A DNA stretch of 6,351 nt, from positions 1-6,351 of the forward strand of contig CANMAT010000238.1 in the NCBI GenBank assembly GCA_947494865.1. The letters are read 5' to 3'. A model generated the notes under the pieces. It was not told where the DNA came from. It ran no database searches and saw only the letters and a program-made list of their open reading frames with translations. Positions 1 to 5,544 of this stretch are shown in pieces; position 1 is the stretch's first letter; each line of letters begins with the position of its first letter. The DNA comes from Deltaproteobacteria bacterium (GTDB lineage Bacteria > Myxococcota_A > Polyangia > Polyangiales > Ga0077539). The translations under genes and the position numbers were made by a program.

Positions 1-56
1 CGGGCGACGCCGCCGGCACGCTGCTCCGCGAGCGCTTCGCCGACCTCAAGGTGTAG
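1..56 (+). CDS. C-terminal end of an unidentified upstream gene (partial)
   Basis: An open frame enters from the left edge (first full codon at base 3) and stops at TAG 54-56. The visible 17 residues read GDAAGTLLRERFADLKV. All 17 third codon positions are G or C, the same bias as the certain genes in this window, so this is very probably the real end of a gene. The tail is too short to assign a family. It lies five bases upstream of the next ATG, on the same strand, and its last codons contain the likely ribosome binding site of that gene. The two are therefore probably co-transcribed. Confidence 0.6.
   Translation, partial: GDAAGTLLRERFADLKV
48..53 (+). promoter_or_regulatory. Ribosome binding site for the CoA-binding protein gene
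   Basis: AAGGTG at 48-53 lies inside the last codons of the upstream gene and 8 bases before ATG 62. It matches the Shine-Dalgarno core well. It supports the start at 62 and suggests translational coupling with the upstream gene. Confidence 0.5.
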
Positions 57-61
57 CCGCG

Positions 62-469
62 ATGGTGCCTCCCGCGATCGCCTCCATTCTTCGCAACGCA
101 CACACCGTCGCCGTGCTCGGCGCCCACTTCGAAGCGCAGCGCCCCGCGTTCTATGTGCCCGACTACCTGCACGATAGTGGGTACACCATCCTGCCGGTGA
201 ACGGCACGCTCGTCGGGCGCACGCTGTGGGGAGCGCCCGTCATGGGCTCGCTCACCGAGCTCACCGCGCCCGTCGACGTGGTCGACGTGTTTCGTCGGGC
301 CGAGGCGCTGCCCGCGCACGTCGACGAGATTCTCGCGATGAAGCCGCTCCCGAAGGTGGTGTGGTTTCAGTCGGGCGTTCGCAACGACGCCGTGGCGCGC
401 ACGCTCGAGGCCGCGGGCATCACCGTGGTGCAAGACCGCTGCATGCTCGCCGACCACCGGGCGCTCTAA
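62..469 (+). CDS. CoA-binding domain protein (CoA_binding_2 / YccU-like)
   Basis: This is a 135-residue single-domain Rossmann-fold protein of the CoA_binding_2 family, the fold of the succinyl-CoA synthetase alpha-subunit CoA domain. Family landmarks visible in order are: the N-terminal strand and glycine turn TVAVLGAH (residues 15-22); RPAFYVPDYL followed by GYTILPVN (27-47), the conserved RPxxxVxxYLxxxGYxxxPVN block; VDVVDVFRR (72-80); VVWFQSGVRND (99-109); and the C-terminal VVQDRCMLADH (121-131). The pattern is close to YccU and, from memory, closer still to a structurally solved Thermus CoA-binding protein, which shares the LGAH and DRCL-type endings. Members are cytoplasmic, about 130-150 residues, and mostly of unknown physiological role; CoA binding is inferred from the family. 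The length is complete. The start ATG at 62 has a good ribosome binding site and gives the expected N-terminus. It converges on the large minus-strand gene, leaving only 11 bases between the stop codons. Confidence 0.9.
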   Translation: MVPPAIASILRNAHTVAVLGAHFEAQRPAFYVPDYLHDSGYTILPVNGTLVGRTLWGAPVMGSLTELTAPVDVVDVFRRAEALPAHVDEILAMKPLPKVVWFQSGVRNDAVARTLEAAGITVVQDRCMLADHRAL

Positions 470-480
470 AACCTCTACAA

Positions 481-3285
481 TTACCGCAACTGCGCGCGGT
501 CGGGGCGAAACCCGTCGGTCATCGGCAATGCGTCGACCACCGCCACCTCTGCCGGTCGCGCGTGCGCGGGCAGCGACCGCAGCGCCTCGGTGATGCGCTC
601 CTGTGCGATGACCTCACGCGCCACCACCGACGCGCGCACGGCGCCTCCGTCGCCCCACGCCGCCGCGAGCTCCACCTCGGGCAATGAGTACAGCGCGTCT
701 TCCACCGCGCGCAGCGACACGGGGCCGTCGGGCGTGCGCACGAAGCCGTTGAGCGCGTCGACGTACCAGCAGTCGCCGTCGAGGTCGACGCGCACCACGT
801 CGCTCGTCGCGTACCAGCGATCGTCGTCGGTGAAGGCGTCGCGCAGCGTGGCCTCGGCCGCCTCGTGCTCGTCGAGGCGCGCGATGAGCAGCCCCGGCTC
901 GCCCACACCCGCGCGCACCACGCGGCCGCGCGCGTCGCGCACGATCTCGCCCGTCGTGAGGTCGACGCGCACCACGGCCGTCTCGACGCTGCCCGGGAGC
1001 CGACGCCCCAGCGCGCCCGCCTTCTCGCCCGACGCGTTGGCCATGATGACCCGCTGCGACGTCGACGCGTAGAACTCCATGAGGCCCGCGCCGAAGCGCT
1101 CCTCGAGGGTCTTCCAGAGGTCGGCGCGCATGCCGCTGCCCGCGAAGAGCCTCACCGGGTGCGTGCGCTCGCCGCGCGTGGGCGCACCATGCACCAGCGG
1201 TCGGAGCATCTCGCCCGCGTAGAACACCACCGTGGCCCCGTAGCGCCGCACCTCGGGCCAGAAGCGCGCGGCGTCGAAGCCGTCGGCCAGCGCGAGGCGC
1301 GCGCCGCCCATGAGCGCCGCTCCGACGCTCACCACCACGCCCGCGGGGTGATGCAACGGAATGCCGCAGTACACCGTGTCGTCGGGCTTGAGCGTGCACG
1401 CGGCTGCGGCGCCGAGCGCCGAGAGCGACCATCGGTGGTTGGTCACCGGCACCACGCGCAGCGCGCCCGACGCGCTCGGACGCAAGAGGATCACACACAG
1501 GTCGCGCGCCTGCCCCGCGTCGAGGGGGAGGTCCCACGGGAGCTTGATGCCCTTGGGGTCGATGGCCTCCATGTCGACGAAGCCCGCGCCCAGCGAGCGC
1601 GCCTTCGCGCCGCCGCCGAGCACCAGCACGTCGCCCGGGGCCACCGCGCGCGCGTGCTCGGCGTGGTCGGGGTCGGCCGTGACCGCGCGCACCTCGGCCC
1701 GTTCGAACGCGTCGCGAAGCACCGCAACGGGCGCGTCGGGCGGCGCCAGCACGGCCACCGCGCCCAGGCGACTGAGGGCCGTCACCGCCGTGAGAAAGCT
1801 CGGGCGCGAGCCCATCACCACGCCCACGCGTGCGCCCGGACGCACCCCGCACGCCCACAGCCCCCGCACCACGGCCGTCACGCGGCGGTCGGCGTCTTCG
1901 TACGTGAAGGCCCTTCCGCGCCACAGAAAGAACGTGCCCGCGGGGTGCTCCCGCGCGCGCTCGGTGAGGCACAGCGCGGGGCTCGTGCGCGTGTCGGGCG
2001 TCATCGACGCGAGCCTCCGCAAGCGCGGCTCTTGATAGCGCAAGCCCTCGTAGGCGTCGGAGGCGCTCGCGGCCGCGTCGCCCGCGCGGCGCCACGCCGA
2101 TTTCGCCGCGTCGGTGAGCGCGTCGACCACGAGGTCGAGGCCCGGCTCCACGGGGAGCTCGACCTCTTCGTGCGCGGTGACGGCGGGCGCGCGCAGCGCG
2201 TCGGGCAGGGCGCCGCGGCCCTCTTGATGGAGGATCCACCCTGCCACCGTGGGCCACGTGAGCGCCATGGCGCGCGAGCCCACGACGAGCCCGAAGTGCC
2301 CCGCGTCGATGGTGACGAACGACACCGGCGCCATGGGCGCGGCCTTCGTGATGGCGCGCACGGCGGCGGGGCGCGCGAGCTCGTCGTGGCCGCCCACGAA
2401 GGCGAGGATGGGGCACATGATGTCGGCGAGGGTGGCCGCGCGGCCGTCGAGCACGAAGCCGCCCGAGAGCATGCGGTTGTGCACCACAAACTGGTCGACG
2501 AAGGCGCGAAACGCAGGGCCCGGCCACGCGACGAAGCCCTCACCGCCGAGGAAGCGCCGCCGCGCCTCGCGACGCTCGAGGGCGCCGCGGTCGTGGAGGT
2601 TGCGAAGAAATTCCACGCGCTGCTCGATCTCCTTGCGCGTCGAGAGCAGCTTGAAGCCCGTGCTGGTGAGCGCCCCCGGGAGCGCGCTGATGCGCTCGGC
2701 CACGGCGTCGACGGCGGGCTCGACGGCGCGCATGAGGGCGCCGAGGGCGTCGCTCCGCACCGACGGGAGGTTCTTGTGCAGGTCGACGGGGCTGCCGAAG
2801 GTGATCACCGACGCGATGCCCTCGGAGCGCACGAAGGCCGCGGCCTGGTAGGCGAACATCCCCCCCTGCGAGTAGCCGAGCACGTGCACCTTGCGGCCCT
2901 CGAGGGTGCGCGCGCGGGCGATGCACCGGGCGGCGGCGAGCACGTGGTCGTCGAGGGTGCGCGCGAGGCCGCCGGTCTCGTGCTCGGGGGCGCCGAAGTC
3001 GACGACGTACGTACGAATGCCCGCGCGCCCGAGGGCCGCGACGGCGCTCAGCGCGGGCTCGATGTCGTACACTTCGCTCGTCACCATGAGCGGCGCAATG
3101 AGCAGCGCCACGGGCGCGTCGGTGGCTTCACAGGTGGCGTAGCGGCGCAGGCGGTGGTGCGCGCCCTGGTCGACGACCTCATAGGGAGCCCCGTAGGGCT
3201 CGCCGAGGCGACCGAAGCGAACGAGCTCGAGCACGTTGGCCGACGAGGCCTTGGCGCGGCGTAAAAAGCGTGATCCCAGACCCAT
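481..3285 (-). CDS. Bifunctional PhaC-like alpha/beta hydrolase fused to AMP-binding (acyl-CoA synthetase-like) domain
   Basis: This 934-residue, probably cytoplasmic fusion has no signal peptide. Residues about 1-350 form an alpha/beta hydrolase resembling class III PHA synthase: strand LLIAPLM (61-67), YVVDFG (93-98), nucleophile elbow GYSQGG (137-142, Ser139), acid loop GGHDELARP (298-306, Asp301) and AGHFGLVVGSR (328-338, His330). Serine replaces the catalytic cysteine of true PhaC, suggesting a lipase/esterase. A linker (about 352-430) precedes an ANL domain (about 430-934) with TYEDADRRV (461-469), PLHHPAGVVVSVGAALMGGA (643-662), EFYASTSQ (737-744), a YATSDV segment (825-830) and a C-terminal lid ending in DGFRPDRAQLR. 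Several ANL signatures are degenerate (see findings), so ligase activity is uncertain. The architecture matches the acyl-CoA synthetase/lipase fusion known from mycobacteria (Rv1683-like, about 1000 residues), from memory. The frame is open up to 3411, but ATG 3285 is preferred: it starts just before family-like sequence and avoids overlap with the divergent gene. Confidence 0.88.
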   Translation of the reverse strand: MGLGSRFLRRAKASSANVLELVRFGRLGEPYGAPYEVVDQGAHHRLRRYATCEATDAPVALLIAPLMVTSEVYDIEPALSAVAALGRAGIRTYVVDFGAPEHETGGLARTLDDHVLAAARCIARARTLEGRKVHVLGYSQGGMFAYQAAAFVRSEGIASVITFGSPVDLHKNLPSVRSDALGALMRAVEPAVDAVAERISALPGALTSTGFKLLSTRKEIEQRVEFLRNLHDRGALERREARRRFLGGEGFVAWPGPAFRAFVDQFVVHNRMLSGGFVLDGRAATLADIMCPILAFVGGHDELARPAAVRAITKAAPMAPVSFVTIDAGHFGLVVGSRAMALTWPTVAGWILHQEGRGALPDALRAPAVTAHEEVELPVEPGLDLVVDALTDAAKSAWRRAGDAAASASDAYEGLRYQEPRLRRLASMTPDTRTSPALCLTERAREHPAGTFFLWRGRAFTYEDADRRVTAVVRGLWACGVRPGARVGVVMGSRPSFLTAVTALSRLGAVAVLAPPDAPVAVLRDAFERAEVRAVTADPDHAEHARAVAPGDVLVLGGGAKARSLGAGFVDMEAIDPKGIKLPWDLPLDAGQARDLCVILLRPSASGALRVVPVTNHRWSLSALGAAAACTLKPDDTVYCGIPLHHPAGVVVSVGAALMGGARLALADGFDAARFWPEVRRYGATVVFYAGEMLRPLVHGAPTRGERTHPVRLFAGSGMRADLWKTLEERFGAGLMEFYASTSQRVIMANASGEKAGALGRRLPGSVETAVVRVDLTTGEIVRDARGRVVRAGVGEPGLLIARLDEHEAAEATLRDAFTDDDRWYATSDVVRVDLDGDCWYVDALNGFVRTPDGPVSLRAVEDALYSLPEVELAAAWGDGGAVRASVVAREVIAQERITEALRSLPAHARPAEVAVVDALPMTDGFRPDRAQLR

Positions 3286-3331
3286 CGCGCGCGACCCTAA
3301 CACGGTCACGCACCCTGCTCTCACCGCGCGC
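3286..3331. promoter_or_regulatory. Divergent intergenic region, probably carrying both promoters
   Basis: The 46 bases between the two preferred start codons (minus-strand ATG at 3285, plus-strand ATG at 3332) must contain, or overlap, the start signals of both divergent genes. Reading the minus strand, TTAGGG at 3300-3295 lies 9 bases before the ATG. It can be read as a weak Shine-Dalgarno (AGGG) or, with the next base, as a TAGGGT -10-like box that would give a nearly leaderless transcript. No purine-rich site precedes ATG 3332, and no convincing -35 box is visible on either strand. The boxes are suggestions only; the divergent arrangement itself is clear. Confidence 0.4.
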
Positions 3332-4312
3332 ATGCACGACCGATGGATCGCCGCCCTCGACCCGCGCAACGGCGCGCTCCCCGCCGTGTGGTTGCAGTAC
3401 GTGATGCTCACGGGCCCCGACCTCCCGCGCGCGATGGCTCCGCCGCCGTCGCCGCCGAGACACGCCGTCGTGGCCGCGGTGACACAGCCCGCGCCGCCGC
3501 CCCTCGCGCCGCCGCGGTTTCTCCCGGCGCCCCTTCCGCGCAGCGGATTCGTGGGCGTGGCCGAGTCGCGCGACGGCCGCGTCGCCGCGGCGTGGACGGC
3601 GACCTCGCTCTACGTCACGCGCAACGTCGGGCGCACCTTCTCGCGCGCCCTCGCGCGCACGGGCGCCATCGCGGGCGCCCTGGTCAACGACGACGGCGTT
3701 GTGTTCGTGCTGCGTACGCCGCGCGCGCTCGGCGCGCAGTACGCCGACGGCACCGAGGCGTGGCGCACGATGCCGCGGGCGGTGCAGCCGCGCTCCGACG
3801 ACGACGAGGTGCGGGTGACGGCGGCCGCGCGCGGCGCGCACACGGGGTGGCTCGTGGTCAACCCGCGGGGCCGCACCGAGGACGAAGCGGGGTGGGTGGC
3901 GCTCACCGACGACGACGGGATCCACTGGCGCACGGTGCGCCTGCCCGTGACCGCCGACCGCGGCCTCGTCGACCTCGCCGCCGACGGCGCGGCGCGCGTG
4001 CTGCTCTGGGAGAGCGACTGCTCCTACGACGACGTGCAGGTGTACCGCCTCGCTCCCCTCGCGCGCCGCCTCGACGCGCGCGCGACGCGCCTCGTCGATC
4101 TCCCCACGGAGGCGCGCTTCGACCGCGACGGGTGGATCCACGCCGCCGTGACACGGCCCTGCTACGCGAGCGAGGCGCGCTGCCGCGAGCGCCTCGACGA
4201 CTACGACCCCGCCCTCCGCCGCCAGCGGATCACCGCGGCCCGGCGCGCCGCGAGCGCCCCGTGGTTCTACGTCGCGGGCGGGCACCTGCGGCATCGCACC
4301 GCGCGCCAGTGA
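3332..4312 (+). CDS. Unknown protein with Asp-box (BNR/sialidase-like) motifs and a proline-rich segment
   Basis: This is a 326-residue protein that I do not recognise as a named family. Residues 1-35 contain no convincing signal peptide or membrane helix. Residues 36-69 are strongly proline-rich (PPPSPP, PAPPPLAPP). After this comes a strand/turn region with two Asp-box-like motifs: VTRNVGRTFSRAL (95-107), where the usual Asp is Asn, and LTDDDGIHWRTV (191-202), close to the S/T-x-D-x-G-x-x-W consensus. Other strand-like repeats (FVGVAESRDGRVAAAW 73-88, GLVDLAADGAARVLLW 211-226) would fit a beta-propeller of the sialidase/sortilin type, but a full blade count cannot be made by eye. Three cysteines sit at 230, 277 and 284. 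The C-terminal 40 residues are Arg/Ala-rich. No enzymatic residues can be assigned. The frame is open upstream to a TTG at 3236, but ATG 3332 avoids overlap with the divergent gene. Coding bias is strong from 3332 on. It may share a transcript with the SRPBCC gene 79 bases downstream. Confidence 0.65.
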   Translation: MHDRWIAALDPRNGALPAVWLQYVMLTGPDLPRAMAPPPSPPRHAVVAAVTQPAPPPLAPPRFLPAPLPRSGFVGVAESRDGRVAAAWTATSLYVTRNVGRTFSRALARTGAIAGALVNDDGVVFVLRTPRALGAQYADGTEAWRTMPRAVQPRSDDDEVRVTAAARGAHTGWLVVNPRGRTEDEAGWVALTDDDGIHWRTVRLPVTADRGLVDLAADGAARVLLWESDCSYDDVQVYRLAPLARRLDARATRLVDLPTEARFDRDGWIHAAVTRPCYASEARCRERLDDYDPALRRQRITAARRAASAPWFYVAGGHLRHRTARQ

Positions 4313-4391
4313 GCGCTTGCATCGCAGGGCGCCGGTGGCAATCATCGCGGCCCTCCATCATGCGCGCGATGAACATGCTCCCGGTGCGATC
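4313..4391. other. Short intergenic spacer before the SRPBCC gene
   Basis: These 79 bases separate the stop of the Asp-box gene from GTG 4392. Codon bias in the open frame is lost here, so it is read as non-coding. It contains an AGGG at 4326-4329 that would suit an alternative GTG start at 4335. No hairpin terminator or clear promoter is seen, so read-through from the upstream gene is possible. Confidence 0.4.
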
Positions 4392-5540
4392 GTGAGCGAG
4401 GTGGTGATCACGCGCGAGCTCGCCGCGCCGCCCTCGGCGGTGTGGCCGCACGTCACCGACCCCGCGAAGATGAACGCGTGGTCCCTCGCGAAGATCACCC
4501 TCGACGACCCCGGCGAAGGAGGCCTCGGCGGGGCCGTGGGCGCGCTGCGCTCGGTCACCATCGAGAGCGGCCCCGTGCGCTCGGTGCTGCGCGAGGTGGT
4601 CGAGCACGCCGACGCGCCGTCGCGCTTCGTGTACCGCGTCATCGAGGGCGTCCCGCTGCGCCATCACCGCGGCGAGATCACCCTCGACGCGACCGCCCGC
4701 GGGTCGCGCCTCACGTGGCGCGTCGCGATGGAGTTTCCGCTCCCCGGGCTCTCGCTCGCGATGCGCGCGCTGGTGCTCCCGCAGCTCGAGGCGAGCGTCT
4801 CGCGCCTCGCCGACCTCGCGGCGCGGGGCCTCCCCGAAGACGCATCGCAGCCCGCCACCACGCGCGACGACGCGCTCGACGAGGGCGCCGTCGAGGGGCT
4901 CCTGCGCGAGGCCGACGCCATCCTCGCGGCGCAGCGCGCGCTCTCGCAGCGCCTCGAGGCGGCCAACGACCCGCGGCACTGGTTCGCGCGCGTGTATGCG
5001 TTCGTCACCGCGTGCCAGATCGAGGCCGTGCGCGCTCACGCCGTCACGCACCGCGCGTGGGTGCTGCGGCTCATCCCCGTGTTTCATCGGTACTACGCCG
5101 ACAACCTCCGGCGCTTCGTGGGCGAGCTCCCGGGCGTCGCCGAGCCCCACTGGGAGATGGCCCTCCGGCGCATGGCGCCGCGCGGTCGCGAGGCCTTCCT
5201 CACGACGCTCACCGAGGGCTTCCGCGACGCGATCCGCGCGCACATCGAGGGCGACCTCCCGCGCGCGCTCGCCGAAGTGCACCAGCGCCACTACGCGGGC
5301 CGCTGCGAACTCGTGCGCTTCCGCGCCGACTACCTGCTCATGACCCCGCTGTTCCGCGAGGCGTCGGAGCGCTTCCTCGACACGCTGCCGCCGCGCTACG
5401 TGCCCTTCTCGATGCGCCTCGCGCGCCGCTGGGCGCCGCCCGAGAGCGTCGACGTGCTCACGGCCCGCACCTTCTACGACTACCTCACCACGCGCCGCGA
5501 GGCCTTCGCCCGCGCCATGGCCCTCGTCGGCGAGCGGTGA
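4392..5540 (+). CDS. SRPBCC (START/polyketide-cyclase-like) domain fused to a DUF5995-like domain
   Basis: This is a 382-residue two-domain protein. Residues about 3-143 form an SRPBCC domain, a hydrophobic-ligand-binding helix-grip fold: VVITRELAAPPSAVWPHVTD (4-23) followed by MNAW (27-30) is the typical opening, and the long C-terminal helix is at about 121-146. Residues about 160-382 are mostly helical and match the DUF5995 pattern as I remember it: HWFARVYAFVTACQIEAV (196-213), IPVFHRYYADNL (228-239), the characteristic AHIEGDLPRAL (283-293) and RADYLLMTPLF (311-321). DUF5995 has no established function. No catalytic role can be assigned; ligand or lipid binding is inferred from the first domain only. 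The frame is open back to a TTG at 4317, but GTG 4392 is chosen. It begins exactly at the SRPBCC domain, and coding bias collapses upstream of it (8 of 19 codons end in A/T from the alternative GTG 4335, against 0 of 19 after 4392). No clear ribosome binding site precedes 4392. Confidence 0.8.
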   Translation: MSEVVITRELAAPPSAVWPHVTDPAKMNAWSLAKITLDDPGEGGLGGAVGALRSVTIESGPVRSVLREVVEHADAPSRFVYRVIEGVPLRHHRGEITLDATARGSRLTWRVAMEFPLPGLSLAMRALVLPQLEASVSRLADLAARGLPEDASQPATTRDDALDEGAVEGLLREADAILAAQRALSQRLEAANDPRHWFARVYAFVTACQIEAVRAHAVTHRAWVLRLIPVFHRYYADNLRRFVGELPGVAEPHWEMALRRMAPRGREAFLTTLTEGFRDAIRAHIEGDLPRALAEVHQRHYAGRCELVRFRADYLLMTPLFREASERFLDTLPPRYVPFSMRLARRWAPPESVDVLTARTFYDYLTTRREAFARAMALVGER

Positions 5541-5544
5541 AGGC

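Noticed and set aside
470..480. A terminator between the converging stops at 469 and 481.
   Set aside because: Only 11 bases with no inverted repeat or T-run; the 4-base gap at 5541-5544 likewise shows none.
614..2527. A second minus-strand open frame of over 600 codons overlapping the fusion gene.
   Set aside because: Arg/Ala/Gly-rich low-complexity translation in a shifted frame; the recognisable ANL and hydrolase motifs lie only in the other frame.
865..3264. A long plus-strand open frame (about 800 codons) opposite the fusion gene.
   Set aside because: Its translation is almost entirely Arg, Ala, His and Gly with no recognisable domain. It is the usual high-GC antisense shadow of the well-supported minus-strand gene.
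3286..3411. A 42-residue N-terminal extension of the fusion protein.
   Set aside because: It would overlap the divergent gene's strongly biased coding start, shows no family-like sequence, and ATG 3285 gives a natural N-terminus.
3179..4345. A minus-strand open frame opposite the Asp-box gene.
   Set aside because: Biased composition and no motifs; the plus-strand frame has nearly all G/C third positions and Asp-box motifs.
4230..5291. A minus-strand open frame opposite the SRPBCC gene.
   Set aside because: Shadow frame; the plus strand has clear SRPBCC and DUF5995-like sequence.
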